A stretch of DNA of 64,000 nt from Noviherbaspirillum humi (GCF_900188095.1 NZ_FZOT01000001.1:248001-312000); one strand, 5' to 3'. Shown: positions 28,779-38,456, counted from the first letter of the stretch. Notes: generated by a model not told the origin, from the letters alone. Made by a program: numbers and translations.

Positions 28779-29108
28779 CTAGAACGTGCCGCGCGCCCGT
28801 TCGATCACTACCGCCGTCTGCAATTCGGCCACCGCCGCCTGCATGTTCTTCCAGTGATGATCGAGCCGGCGCACCGAGTCGTGCATCAGGCGCGAGGCAA
28901 TGGTCGCGGCTTCCAGCGGCGTCCTGGCTTCCTGCCGCGCCGCCTCGATGGTCACCAGCAACTGCTCCAGCGCCAGCCGGTGTTCTTCCGGCGCACTGTC
29001 GATGGCTTCGCGCAAGAGATGCCGGCGGTAGGCTTCGAATGCCTGGGGATCGTCCTGGTACAGCGAGGACAGCATATCGAAGCTCGGATGTTTCGAATCA
29101 TGGCTCAT
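28779..29108 (-). CDS. DUF3135-like protein
   Basis: A 109-residue helical protein. FDMLSSLYQDDPQAFEAYRR and IDSAPEEHRLALEQLL resemble the DUF3135 family of small proteobacterial proteins with unknown role. Met 29108 (MSHDSKHP) has GGGAGAGC a few bases upstream and fits the family length; the longer frame to 29219 is unlikely. No signal peptide. It may share a transcript with the MscS gene, which ends 110 bp upstream of its start. Confidence 0.7.
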   Translation of the reverse strand: MSHDSKHPSFDMLSSLYQDDPQAFEAYRRHLLREAIDSAPEEHRLALEQLLVTIEAARQEARTPLEAATIASRLMHDSVRRLDHHWKNMQAAVAELQTAVVIERARGTF

Positions 29109-29218
29109 GGTGCTCTCCCGAAGGTTCATGCATACAGCGTAGCCAGTCCGACTGCATGCCTGTTTGTAGCGAGTCAAGATGCAAGGAACGGGCCACTGTC
29201 GGAGCGCAAATGCGCCCA

Positions 29219-30343
29219 CTATGGCCGGCCCGGCCCGTGCTGCGGACCCGCATCATGCTCGCCGGCATCGAGGGCCGCCCGCGTGCGCGGCAGGTAATCC
29301 GGATAATGGCGCTGCACGAAGTCGATCAATTCCTCGCGCACGCGGCAGCGCAAGTCCCAGGAGCGGCCGGCGTCGGCGGCGCTGAGCAGCAGCCTGACCT
29401 GCATCGCCCGTTCGCCGCTTTCCACCACCTGCGTCAGGCACAGCCGGCCATCCCACTCCGGGGCGCCGCGGCAGATGCGTTCAGCCTCTTCGCGGATGGC
29501 CTGCACCGGCATGCGGTAATCGACCCAGAGCGTCACGGTGCCGAGGATGTCGGAACTGGTGCGGGTCCAGTTCTGGAACGGATGCTCGATGAACCATTGC
29601 AGCGGCACCACCATGCGCCGCTGGTCCCAGAGGCGCACCACCACGTAGGTGCCGGTGATTTCCTCGATGTGGCCCCATTCGTTTTCCACGATGACGACAT
29701 CTTCCAGGCGTATCGGCTGCGTCAGCGCCAGTTGCATGCCGGCCAGCAGGTTGCCCAGCACTGGCTTGGCGGCGAAGCCGACCACCAGGCCGGCGACGCC
29801 GGCCGAGGCCAGCAGGCTGGTGCCGATCTGGCGCAGCAGCGGCAGCGTCATCAGCGCCGTGCCGCTGCCCAGCAGGATGATCAGCACCATCAGGCTGCGC
29901 GCCAGCACCTTGGTCTGGGTCTGGATGCGCCGCGCCTGCAGGTTGTCGGCCGAGGTGGCGGGATTGAGCTCGATGATGGCGTCGGCCACCGCCCGCACGC
30001 AGCGCACGCCGAGCCAGGTCAGCGACATGATCAGCGCCAGCGCGCTCAGATGGCGAAAGACAGAGATGCCGGGCAGGTCGTCGGAACTGTTGCGCAGGAT
30101 GATCTGCATCAGCAGGAACAGCAGCACCAGGGCGCCGGCGCGATGGCCGTAGGCCACCAGCTTGCGGGAATAGGGCAGGTTGAACGTCAGCCGCTCGAGG
30201 ATGCCGGTGCCGATCTGATGGAACACCAGCACCGCAAAGAGGCTGCCGAGTATCTGCACCAGCGGACCCATCCAGGGAATGCGCGTCATCAGCACCATCC
30301 ACGGCATGACGGCATATAGGAAGGTTTGTGACCAGTCTGGCAT
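29219..30343 (-). CDS. small-conductance mechanosensitive channel family protein (MscS)
   Basis: A 374-residue inner-membrane channel. About five membrane segments come before the conserved TM3/beta region: ASAGVAGLVVGFAAKPVLGN and LLAGMQLALTQPIRLEDVVI are the pore-lining helix and the start of the MscS middle domain. VENEWGHIEEITGTYVVVRL follows. The C-terminal domain is shorter than in MscK-type proteins. It releases solutes on hypo-osmotic shock. Met 30343 is chosen because upstream residues look non-membrane; the ribosome-binding site is weak. Confidence 0.87.
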   Translation of the reverse strand: MPDWSQTFLYAVMPWMVLMTRIPWMGPLVQILGSLFAVLVFHQIGTGILERLTFNLPYSRKLVAYGHRAGALVLLFLLMQIILRNSSDDLPGISVFRHLSALALIMSLTWLGVRCVRAVADAIIELNPATSADNLQARRIQTQTKVLARSLMVLIILLGSGTALMTLPLLRQIGTSLLASAGVAGLVVGFAAKPVLGNLLAGMQLALTQPIRLEDVVIVENEWGHIEEITGTYVVVRLWDQRRMVVPLQWFIEHPFQNWTRTSSDILGTVTLWVDYRMPVQAIREEAERICRGAPEWDGRLCLTQVVESGERAMQVRLLLSAADAGRSWDLRCRVREELIDFVQRHYPDYLPRTRAALDAGEHDAGPQHGPGRP

Positions 30344-30515
30344 AGGGAAACGTCGATACGGGAAGAGCGACAAGCCGCGTTCGGGCGCCGGCTTGCAGGA
30401 AGAAAACACCGGATTGGCGTGGGCGGCATGCGGCATGATGCACCGCAGCCTGTCGGCAGATGGCAATTTCGGGGCATAGTTCCTTGCCGCGATGGCAAGA
30501 ACTCGCCGGGATGAA

Positions 30516-30908
30516 ATGAATCAAACCGGCCTGCCCATGAAGCAAACCGCAGAACACATGCCGGCCCCCGACAGCCGGCCGCCCTACCCGGTGACGCCGG
30601 ACGGCCGTTACTTCGTCGTGCGCGGCCGACTGTGGCGCCGCACTGATCCGCATCTGCCGGCCGACCAGCGGCAACGGCTGACGCGGGAACTGATGGCGGC
30701 GCGGCGGGCGGTGCAGTCGGCCTTGCGCGCCGGCGATCCCGAAGCCGAGCGGGCAGCGCGGGCCCGGGTCGATGCGGCCAAGATTGCGCTCGGCGAGCGC
30801 GGGCCGCCGTGGTGGACCGACGGCGCGCCGGACTACAACCGGCGCATGGCATCCAAAACACCTTACGCCGGCTGGTATGCGGACCAGATGCGATCCGCCG
30901 GGCATTGA
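30516..30908 (+). CDS. conserved hypothetical protein
   Basis: A 130-residue protein with no signal peptide or membrane segment. A strand-like N-terminus (YPVTPDGRYFVVRGRLWR) precedes a charged helical part (QRLTRELMAARRAVQSALRA) and a C-terminal block GERGPPWWTDGAPDYNRRM. I recall similar proteins being widespread in Proteobacteria, but no function is known to me. CGGGA upstream favours Met 30516; Met 30492 is also possible. It lies 21 bp before a GH1-type gene. Confidence 0.7.
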   Translation: MNQTGLPMKQTAEHMPAPDSRPPYPVTPDGRYFVVRGRLWRRTDPHLPADQRQRLTRELMAARRAVQSALRAGDPEAERAARARVDAAKIALGERGPPWWTDGAPDYNRRMASKTPYAGWYADQMRSAGH

Positions 30909-30929
30909 AGTTCTTGACAGGAGCAATGC

Positions 30930-32174
30930 ATGGCCAAGCGTCCCGGCATTTTCCCCACCTTCTTCATCTCCGGCTTCGAGTGCTCCACCTTCAAGTGGAA
31001 GGACCAGGGACGGCGCAACCTGATCGATGAAACCCGCCATGCGCAGCATGCGCGCGAGGATTACTGCATCCTGCACGACCTCGGCATCGCCGTGGCGCGC
31101 GAAGGCATTCCCTGGCCGCTGGTGGACAAGGGCGGCAGCTACGACTTCGGCTGCCTCGACCCGATGATCGACGCCATGAACCAAGCCAAGGTAACCGCCG
31201 TCTGGGACCTCTGCCACTACGGCTATCCGGACGACGCCGACCCCTTCGACGACGGCTTCGCGCAGCGCTTCGCCGACTATGCCCGCGCCGCCGCCGCCTA
31301 CGTCACGCCGCGGGTGCACGGCCCGCATTTCTTCACGCCGATCAACGAGATCACCTTCTTTTCCTTCTGCGGCGGCGAATGGGGCTGGGTGGCGCCCTAC
31401 CGCAATTGCCGCGAGGACCGCATGCGCCTGCGGCTGGCGCTGTGCCGCGCCGCCATCGCCGGCGTCAAGGCGATACGCGAGGTCGCCCCTCAGGCGCGCA
31501 TGATCCACATCGATCCGCTGGTGTACGTGGTGCCGCCGCGCGACCGCCCCGACCTGAAGGACGCCGCCTGGCACGAAACCTTTGTCGACACCTTCCTCGC
31601 CTGGGACATCATTGCCGGCCGGGAGCATCCGGAGCTGGGCGGCTCGCCGGAGGTGCTGGACATCGTCGGCGCCAACAATTACTCCTTTGGACAGATGGAG
31701 TACCGGGAGCATGGCCCGCACAAGGCGCTCGATCCGGACGACGACCGCATCAAGCCGCTATGCGAACTGCTCGGCTGGGTCTGGAACCGCTACCGGCGGC
31801 CGATGATCATCGGCGAGACCAGCGGCATGGGCCAGGGCCGCGCCGCCTGGCTGCACGACGTGATGCAGGAGTCGCTGGCGGCGGTGGACGAGGGCATGGA
31901 CCTGCAGGGCATCTGCCTGTTTCCGGCGGTCGACATGCCCGACTGGCACACGGGGGAATGGCTGCACAACGGCATCTGCGATCTGGTCGAGCAGGATGGC
32001 GACCTGAAGCGGGTGCCGGACAAGGACTACGTGGATGAGCTGCGGCGCTGGCAGAAGGAACTCAACCGGGTCACCCGCCTCGACGCCGATCCCTTCAGCG
32101 ACCCGGTGGAGCTGCAGGACGTGATCGACGCCGCCAAGCGTTTGAAGGCAAAGCCGGACGCCAACTGGTGCTGA
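30930..32174 (+). CDS. GH1-type beta-glycosidase-like protein
   Basis: A 414-residue TIM-barrel protein distantly like family 1 glycoside hydrolases. The acid/base Glu140 lies in FTPINEITFF and the nucleophile candidate Glu296 in IIGETSGMG, at the right spacing; the N-terminal TFFISGFECSTFKWKDQGRR corresponds to the first barrel strand. No signal peptide, so it acts in the cytoplasm. GACAGGAGCA before the ATG is a usable ribosome-binding site. It is shorter than classical GH1 beta-glucosidases (about 450) and its substrate is unknown. A second, divergent GH1-type gene lies 3.4 kb further on. Confidence 0.8.
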   Translation: MAKRPGIFPTFFISGFECSTFKWKDQGRRNLIDETRHAQHAREDYCILHDLGIAVAREGIPWPLVDKGGSYDFGCLDPMIDAMNQAKVTAVWDLCHYGYPDDADPFDDGFAQRFADYARAAAAYVTPRVHGPHFFTPINEITFFSFCGGEWGWVAPYRNCREDRMRLRLALCRAAIAGVKAIREVAPQARMIHIDPLVYVVPPRDRPDLKDAAWHETFVDTFLAWDIIAGREHPELGGSPEVLDIVGANNYSFGQMEYREHGPHKALDPDDDRIKPLCELLGWVWNRYRRPMIIGETSGMGQGRAAWLHDVMQESLAAVDEGMDLQGICLFPAVDMPDWHTGEWLHNGICDLVEQDGDLKRVPDKDYVDELRRWQKELNRVTRLDADPFSDPVELQDVIDAAKRLKAKPDANWC

Positions 32175-32221
32175 ATGGTTCGCCTGCGGCTCGTCGCCGG
32201 GATGCGCACTCGGCCCATGCG

Positions 32222-32740
32222 CTACTTGTGCCGCTCCAGGAAAGGCAGTCCGAACTGCTCCACCTGCGACAGCGCTTCCAGCGCCGGCTCGCGCACCCGA
32301 TTGCGCGCCAGGACATGGGACAGACGCGGCTGGGCCTGGGTAAGGAAGGCGCTTACCTGCCGCTCCGGTTTCGAAAAGCGGTTTTCCACCCACCACCAGC
32401 TGTCGCTGCGCGGCGTGTCATCCAGCAGGCGGCCGAGCCGGCACAGGTAGTTGTCCAGCCGGGCGGCATGGCGCGGCGCCACCGGCGCCTGCTGCGCACC
32501 GGGCGAGGGCGGTTCCGGCAGGGACGACCAGCCCAGCTCGATGGTGAAGGCATCGCAGGTCGCATGCGGCACCAGCAGCAGCCAGTGATGCCGCAGGGGC
32601 GACGCCTTGCGCCCGTAGGCGTGCGCCTTGCGTTCCGCACCTGAACCGTCTTCGGATCCGAAGGCGGAAAACGGCAGGCTTTTCTCGGCGAGGACTTCGG
32701 CGAACACCTCTTCCAGGGCGGTCCAGTATTCGATCTTCAT
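32222..32740 (-). CDS. hypothetical protein
   Basis: A protein of about 172 residues starting MKIEYWTALEEVFAEVLAEK, with a middle segment HHWLLLVPHATCDAFTIELG and a C-terminal block DSWWWVENRFSKPERQVS. Neither a signal peptide nor membrane segments are seen, and I do not recognise the family. Met 32770 would add ten residues; neither start has a clear ribosome-binding site. It converges on the GH1-type gene. Confidence 0.6.
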   Translation of the reverse strand: MKIEYWTALEEVFAEVLAEKSLPFSAFGSEDGSGAERKAHAYGRKASPLRHHWLLLVPHATCDAFTIELGWSSLPEPPSPGAQQAPVAPRHAARLDNYLCRLGRLLDDTPRSDSWWWVENRFSKPERQVSAFLTQAQPRLSHVLARNRVREPALEALSQVEQFGLPFLERHK

Positions 32741-32840
32741 CGGCAGGCAACGGGATATCGACCGCTTCATTTTCGGGGGGCCGCGCGGCGGCGCGAAGTG
32801 CCGGACGGAAAATGACTTTTTGAGGCGGCAACAACTGTGG

Positions 32841-35360
32841 TTACAGACTCATGCCCTGCAGCGGCTTCGGCCGGCCGATCCAGAAGCCCTGAGCGTAGTC
32901 GATGTGCAGATCGCGCAGGTCCTCCAGCGTGTCCTCATCGCCGACGAACTCGGCGATGGTCTGCCGGCCCATGATGTGGCTGATCTCGTTGGTGAAGCGG
33001 ATCATCTCGCGGTCGATCGGGCTCTCCTTCATCATGGTGACGAAGGAACCGTCTATCTTGATGAAGTCCACCGGCAGCATCTTCAGATAGGAGAATGAGG
33101 TCATGCCGGTGCCGAAGTCGTCCAGCGAGAAGCGGCAGCCGAGTTCCTTGAGCGATTCGATGAAGCGGATGGTGCGGTTGGGATTGTCGATCGCGCCATT
33201 CTCGGTGATCTCGAAGCACAGCTTGTGCGGCGGCACCGGCGAGGCTTCCAGGCACTGCAGCGCGAACTGCTGGAAGGACTCGTCGGCGAGGGTGCGGCGC
33301 GACAGGTTGATGGTGCACATGTCGAGCTGGCGCACATGCTCCGGCTGGCTCTCCAGCCAGGCCAGCACCCGCTTCAGCACCCAGCGGTCGACCGCCGGCA
33401 TCAGGTCGTAGCGCTCCGCTGCGGGCAGGAAGGCGCCGGGGCCGATGTGGCGCCCGTCGGTATCCTTCAGCCGCAGCAGGATCTCGTAGTGCAGCAATTC
33501 ATGCCGGTCATCCACCGGGGCGATGGTCTGGTAGAACAATTCCAGCTGGTCGGTGCGAAGCGCTTCGTTGATGCGCGCCACCCAATGCATGTCGCTCTGG
33601 CGCCGGATGGTGTCGGCATCATTGTCCTGGTGCACGAAGACCCGGTTGCGGCCGTTCTCCTTGGCGATGTAGCAGGCATGGTCGGCGCGCCGCAGCGTCT
33701 GCTCCAGCGAGATGGCGGAGGCATTCACCGGCACCACGCCGATGCTGGCGCCGACGGAGAAGGTGCGTCCGCCGAAATTGAATTTGAAATTGGTGGTGGT
33801 GTCGAGCATCTTGTTGGCGACGCAGACCGCGTCCTCGATGCCGCAATGCTCGACGATCAGGGCGAACTCGTCGCCGCCCAGCCGCGCCAGCGTGTCGCGC
33901 TCCCGGATCACCGACTGATAGGTCTGCGCCAGCTGCCGCAGCAGTTCGTCGCCGGCGGCATGGCCGCAGGTATCGTTCACCACCTTGAACTGGTCCAGGT
34001 CGAAATACAGCAGCGCGCTGTTGCCGCGTCCGCCCCTGGCCCGCTCCAGCGCCCGCTGCAGCCGCACCTCGAACTCGCGCCGGTTGAGCAGGCCGGTGAG
34101 GGCATCATGGCTGGCCTGGTGCGCCAGCGTGCGCAGCAGGCGGCGCGACTCGGTGACATCGTGCAGCACCAGCACCGCGCCCACCAGGCGGCCATCGGAA
34201 AGGTGGATCGGCGCCACCGCCGCATCCACCGCATAGCTGCGGCCGGTCGCCGAGCGCAGGGTGCCGTGCTGGAACAGCGCCGGCGTGTCGCCATCGTGCA
34301 GGCAGCGGGCCACGATGCCGGTTTCCGCCTGGGCCGCATCCATGCCCTCGAAGTCCAGCACCGCCGACAGCGCCTGCCCGCGCGCCTGTGCCAGCACATG
34401 GCCGGTCAGGTGTTCCGCCGCCGGGTTGAGGTATTCCACCCGGCCGCCGGTATCGACGATGATCACGCTGTCGGTCAGCACCTGCAGCGTGACCTGGGCC
34501 TTTTCCTTTTCCACCGTCAGCGAAGCCTGCATCTCCTTCAGCGGCTGCACGTCATGCAGCACCGAGACCGCATGGGTGATGCGGCCCTGTTCGTCGCGGA
34601 TGGGCGCGGCGCTCACCGCCAGCACCGCCATTCTGCCGTCGGGCCGGCGGTAGGCGATTTCCTCGGCATGCAGCACCTCGCCCAGGCGCAGCGCCCGCAT
34701 CACCGGCAGCCGGGCGACCGGCATCATGCGGCCCTGGTCATCGATGGCGCCGGCACCGTCCGCTTCGGCAGCCGCCAGCTTCGGCTCTCCGCCGAGCAGC
34801 CGCGCCACCTCGGCGTTCTGGTAGACCAGCCTGCCGGAATCGGCTTCGATGATGAAGACGCCGGAAGGCATCTGGTCCAGCACCGACTGGAAGCGGCGCC
34901 GTTCGGCGGCCACGCGCGTCTGCCGCGCCTGCTGCCAGTGCTGCAGCAGCTGCTCCTCCAGGCGCCAGCGCTGGCGCAGGTCGAGCAGGCTCAGGCTGAA
35001 GCCGTCCGGCATGGCGTCGTGGTCGAGCGCCGCCTCGAGCAGGAAATGCGTCGGCATGATGTCGCCGTCGCTGCGCCGGCAATCCAGTTCCAGCGCCTGC
35101 TTGCCGAGCGCCGCGGCTTGCATCAGGCTGGCCAGTCGGTCGGCATCGGCCGCGTTGGCGAGCAGGAAGGCGGGCATGCGGCCGACCGCCTGGGCTGCGT
35201 CATAGCCGGTCATGGCGGCGGCCTGGCGGCTCCAGCGGCTGATGCGGCCTCCGGCGTCGAGCTGGATCGAGGCATACAGCTGCACGCACTCCGCCATCAG
35301 CCGGGAATGGGCCGCGACTTCTTCGGGCGTTGCAGGGAAGGAAGCGCTGGGATTGAGCAT
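32841..35360 (-). CDS. PAS-GGDEF-EAL cyclic-di-GMP signalling protein
   Basis: An 839-residue cytoplasmic protein without membrane segments. Three PAS-like modules fill about residues 20-400 (for example YASIQLDAGGRISRWSRQAA and VLDQMPSGVFIIEADSGRLV). The GGDEF domain has an intact LARLGGDEFALIV, with the inhibitory I-site RERD five residues before it. The EAL domain reads YEILLRL (EIL instead of EAL) but keeps NLSRRTLAD, DDFGTGMTSFSYLKML and KIDGSFV. It could make and degrade c-di-GMP. None of the PAS modules has a LOV-type flavin-binding cysteine motif. It sits between two GH1-type genes and opposes both. Confidence 0.93.
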   Translation of the reverse strand: MLNPSASFPATPEEVAAHSRLMAECVQLYASIQLDAGGRISRWSRQAAAMTGYDAAQAVGRMPAFLLANAADADRLASLMQAAALGKQALELDCRRSDGDIMPTHFLLEAALDHDAMPDGFSLSLLDLRQRWRLEEQLLQHWQQARQTRVAAERRRFQSVLDQMPSGVFIIEADSGRLVYQNAEVARLLGGEPKLAAAEADGAGAIDDQGRMMPVARLPVMRALRLGEVLHAEEIAYRRPDGRMAVLAVSAAPIRDEQGRITHAVSVLHDVQPLKEMQASLTVEKEKAQVTLQVLTDSVIIVDTGGRVEYLNPAAEHLTGHVLAQARGQALSAVLDFEGMDAAQAETGIVARCLHDGDTPALFQHGTLRSATGRSYAVDAAVAPIHLSDGRLVGAVLVLHDVTESRRLLRTLAHQASHDALTGLLNRREFEVRLQRALERARGGRGNSALLYFDLDQFKVVNDTCGHAAGDELLRQLAQTYQSVIRERDTLARLGGDEFALIVEHCGIEDAVCVANKMLDTTTNFKFNFGGRTFSVGASIGVVPVNASAISLEQTLRRADHACYIAKENGRNRVFVHQDNDADTIRRQSDMHWVARINEALRTDQLELFYQTIAPVDDRHELLHYEILLRLKDTDGRHIGPGAFLPAAERYDLMPAVDRWVLKRVLAWLESQPEHVRQLDMCTINLSRRTLADESFQQFALQCLEASPVPPHKLCFEITENGAIDNPNRTIRFIESLKELGCRFSLDDFGTGMTSFSYLKMLPVDFIKIDGSFVTMMKESPIDREMIRFTNEISHIMGRQTIAEFVGDEDTLEDLRDLHIDYAQGFWIGRPKPLQGMSL

Positions 35361-35544
35361 GCGCTGGCCATGGGTGTTTTTCGTATTATCAGTACGACCA
35401 GCCGCCCGTCATTAAATTCCTGCCGATATCGGCCGCGAGGGCGCAATGCACACCGGGATGTCCCGATGAAACTTCGCCCGGCCGGTGCAGTCGATGCATC
35501 AGCAGCCGCCCGCGCCGAGGCGGCCATCCTCATCGGGAGGCGCC

Positions 35545-36852
35545 ATGGTTCCGGGCTTCATTTTCGCCACCGGCATCGAAAACAGCATTCCTACCATCCA
35601 GGGCGGCCGGGTGCGCATGGACGAAATGGAGAAATGCGGCCACTACCAGCACTGGCGCACCGACTTCGAGCTGGTGCAGGAACTCGGCATCTGCTTCCTG
35701 CGCTACGGGCCGCCGCTCTACCGCACCTTCATCGGCTCGGAGCGCTATGACTGGTCCTTTTGCGACGAAGCCTTCGCCGAGCTCTACCGGCGCAATATCT
35801 GCCCCATCGTCGACCTGTGCCACTTCGGCGTGCCGGACTGGATCGGCAACTTCCAGAATCCGGATTTCCCGGACCTGTTTTCGCAGTACGCCGAAGCCTT
35901 CGCCCTGCGCTATCCCTGGGTGCAGCTGTACACGCCGGTCAACGAGATGTTCATCTGCGCGCTGTTCTCCACCTTGTACGGCTGGTGGAACGAACAGGAA
36001 ACCACCGACCGCGCCTTCGTCACCGCCATCAAGCACCTGGTGAAGGCCAACGTGCTGGCGATGAAGGCCATTCTCCGGGTGCGCCCGGACGCCCTGTTCA
36101 TCCAGAGCGAATCGTCGGAGTATTACCATGCGGAGAGCCCGAAGGCGGTCGGAACGGCGGAACTGATGAATGCGCGCCGCTTCCTGTCGCTCGACCTGAA
36201 TTACGGCCGCCGCATCGACTCCGAGATGTACGAATACGTCATGGACAACGGCATGACCCGCGAGGAGTACCACTATTTCCTGGCGAACCATCTCAAGCAC
36301 CACTGCATCATGGGCAACGACTACTACCTCACCAACGAGCACCTGGTGTCGGCCGACGGCATGACGCACGCGTCGGGGGAGATATTCGGCTATGCCGTCA
36401 TCACCCGCCAGTACCATGAGCGCTACCGCCTGCCGGTGATGCATACCGAAACCAACCTGAGCCAGGGACCGAAGGGCGACGAGGCGGTGCTGTGGCTGCG
36501 CAAGGAGTGGGCCAACGTGCTGCGGGTGCGAAACGACGGCGTGCCCATCGTCGGCTTCACCTGGTACTCGCTGACCGACCAAGTCGACTGGGACAGCGCG
36601 CTGCGCGAGAACAACGGCAATGTGAATCCGCTCGGGCTGTACGACCTGAACCGAAACATCCGCGCCGTCGGCGCCGCCTATCGCCAGCTCATCAGCGACT
36701 GGCGCCAGGTGCTGCCGACGCAGAGCGTCTGCCTGCAGGTGCCCATCGTGATGCCGAACCAGTATTCGGAGCCGTGGGCGATGCGCAGCCGGCAGAGCGC
36801 GGAACGCACCGGACAGGCTTCCGCCGACGCCCAGCGGCCGCCCGAGCAGTAG
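35545..36852 (+). CDS. GH1-type beta-glycosidase-like protein, second paralogue
   Basis: A 435-residue TIM-barrel protein of the GH1 type. The acid/base Glu134 is in YTPVNEMFICA and the nucleophile Glu302 in MHTETNLSQGP; FTWYSLTDQVDWDSAL is the late GH1 block before the barrel end. GGGAGG at 35535-35540 fixes the ATG at 35545; an upstream GTG at 35485 is rejected. No signal peptide. It is only distantly similar to the GH1-type protein at 30930-32174, so the pair is not a recent duplication. The last codons lie inside a 20-bp inverted repeat. Confidence 0.82.
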   Translation: MVPGFIFATGIENSIPTIQGGRVRMDEMEKCGHYQHWRTDFELVQELGICFLRYGPPLYRTFIGSERYDWSFCDEAFAELYRRNICPIVDLCHFGVPDWIGNFQNPDFPDLFSQYAEAFALRYPWVQLYTPVNEMFICALFSTLYGWWNEQETTDRAFVTAIKHLVKANVLAMKAILRVRPDALFIQSESSEYYHAESPKAVGTAELMNARRFLSLDLNYGRRIDSEMYEYVMDNGMTREEYHYFLANHLKHHCIMGNDYYLTNEHLVSADGMTHASGEIFGYAVITRQYHERYRLPVMHTETNLSQGPKGDEAVLWLRKEWANVLRVRNDGVPIVGFTWYSLTDQVDWDSALRENNGNVNPLGLYDLNRNIRAVGAAYRQLISDWRQVLPTQSVCLQVPIVMPNQYSEPWAMRSRQSAERTGQASADAQRPPEQ

Positions 36853-36875
36853 CGCCGGCCGCTGGGCGTCGGCGG
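36821..36875. terminator. 20-bp perfect inverted repeat across a GH1 stop codon
   Basis: CCGCCGACGCCCAGCGGCCG (36821-36840) is exactly repeated in reverse complement at 36856-36875, with a 15-nt loop that holds the GH1 stop codon. There is no T tract. It separates the converging GH1 and PLD genes and probably acts as a bidirectional, very stable barrier. Confidence 0.65.
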
Positions 36876-36897
36876 GGCGCGATTCACAGACAGTGAT

Positions 36898-38331
36898 TCA
36901 CAGCCAGTAGGAAAGCAGCCGCGTCGACCATTCGCGCATGCGCTGGAACATGCCGCGCTGGCTCCACTGCTCTGGCAGGATCTGGTCCGACTCCAGCACG
37001 TCGCGCTGGAACAGGGCCTCCATGCGGTCGGCGAAGTCGGTGCTGAGGATGACGGCATTGATCTCGTCGTTGTGCAGGAAGCTGCGGATATCGAGATTGG
37101 TGGAGCCGATGGTGGACCAGACGCCGTCGATCACCGCCGTCTTCGCATGCAGCATCGCCTGCTTGCGCTCGTAGATCTTGACGCCGGCGGCGAGCAGTTC
37201 GTCGTAGTAGGAGCGGCTGGCGTAGAGGATCAGCGTGTGGTCGGTGAAGCTGGGGAAGATGATGCGCACGTCGATGCCGCGCCGGGCCGCATCGATGATG
37301 GCGCCGACGATCTCCTTGTCGGGCACGAAGTAGGCGGTGGTCAGGTGCACATAGCGGTCGGCATGCGCCAGCGCCGAGACATAGGTCTTGTAGACCGAGT
37401 AATCCTCCTTCTCCGGCGTGCTGCCGATGGCCCGCACCAGGGAATTGCCTTCGCGCCTGAGCGGCGGGAAGAAGCCGGCGTCGGGCAGCGCCTGCCCGGT
37501 CTTGCGCAGCCAGGTGTCGACGAACATTTTCTGGAACTCGGCCACCGCCGGCCCTTCGATCTGCATGTGGGTGTCGCGCCAGGCGGCTTCCTTGGCATCC
37601 GGCGGGTTGTCGTCCTGGCGGCGGTTGCGGCTGAAGAAGGAACTCTTGCCATACACCCGGCTGATATTGACGCCGCCGGTGAAGGCGATGCGACCATCCA
37701 CCACCAGCAGTTTGCGGTGGTCGCGCTGGTTCACCGTCCAGTTGCCGCGCGCCTCGAGCGGATTGACCGGATTGAATTCCAGCAGCCGGACGCCGCCGGC
37801 GCGCAGGCGCTCGAAGAACTCCTTCGGCGTGCCGAGCGTGCCCACGCTGTCGTAGATGACGCTGACCTGGACCCCGGCGGCGCGCTTTTCCAGCAGCAGA
37901 TCGGCCAGCGCGCGGCCGACTTCATCATCCTCGAAGATGTAGGTTTCCAGGTTCACATGCCGGCTGGCGCCGCGGATGGCGTTCATCATCGCCCGCATGG
38001 TGATCGGGCCGTCGTCCAGCAGTTGCACCTTGTTGCCGGCCACCAGCGGCGCGCCGATGATGGCTTCCTCCGCCGCGATGTGCTTGCTCAGGATGTCGGT
38101 GGCGCCGGCCCTGGCCGCCATGCCGTCGATGATGGCCTGCTTGCGGCTGTCCGGCAGCTCGCCGCGGCTGCCGACGATATTGGGGGTGGCTTTCGGCGTG
38201 AGCTGGCTGTCGCGCAGATAGGAGACATCCGGCAGCGAGGCGCAGCTGCTCAGCAGCAACAGCAGCAGCAAGGCGCAGAAGCGTTGCAGCGGGCGGGAAA
38301 GCGACGGATGCATGGCGGAGTCTGTCATCAT
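36898..38331 (-). CDS. phospholipase D-family lipoprotein, cardiolipin-synthase-like
   Basis: A 477-residue protein with two HKD motifs: DHRKLLVVDGRIAFTGG and LHAKTAVIDGVWSTIGSTN. The N-terminus has a lipobox (LLLSSCASLP, Cys30), so it is probably a membrane lipoprotein. HKD enzymes of this layout include cardiolipin synthases of the ClsC type and other phosphatidyltransferases. The start is uncertain: Met codons at 38331, 38328 and 38313 are all in frame and lack good ribosome-binding sites. It converges on the GH1 gene. Confidence 0.88.
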   Translation of the reverse strand: MMTDSAMHPSLSRPLQRFCALLLLLLLSSCASLPDVSYLRDSQLTPKATPNIVGSRGELPDSRKQAIIDGMAARAGATDILSKHIAAEEAIIGAPLVAGNKVQLLDDGPITMRAMMNAIRGASRHVNLETYIFEDDEVGRALADLLLEKRAAGVQVSVIYDSVGTLGTPKEFFERLRAGGVRLLEFNPVNPLEARGNWTVNQRDHRKLLVVDGRIAFTGGVNISRVYGKSSFFSRNRRQDDNPPDAKEAAWRDTHMQIEGPAVAEFQKMFVDTWLRKTGQALPDAGFFPPLRREGNSLVRAIGSTPEKEDYSVYKTYVSALAHADRYVHLTTAYFVPDKEIVGAIIDAARRGIDVRIIFPSFTDHTLILYASRSYYDELLAAGVKIYERKQAMLHAKTAVIDGVWSTIGSTNLDIRSFLHNDEINAVILSTDFADRMEALFQRDVLESDQILPEQWSQRGMFQRMREWSTRLLSYWL

Positions 38332-38456
38332 GGAAAGGGGATTGATGCTTTGAACATATTTGCAGGCAAATAATTCCGCATGGCGAAACCGATGATGCGA
38401 CAGCGCCTGGACATTGCATCAGGTTGCGCTAGCTGCCGACCGGCTACACTGCCGGC

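Noticed and set aside
33100-35360. LOV-type light sensing by the PAS-GGDEF-EAL protein
   Set aside because: None of its PAS modules contains the GxNCRFLQ flavin-cysteine motif.
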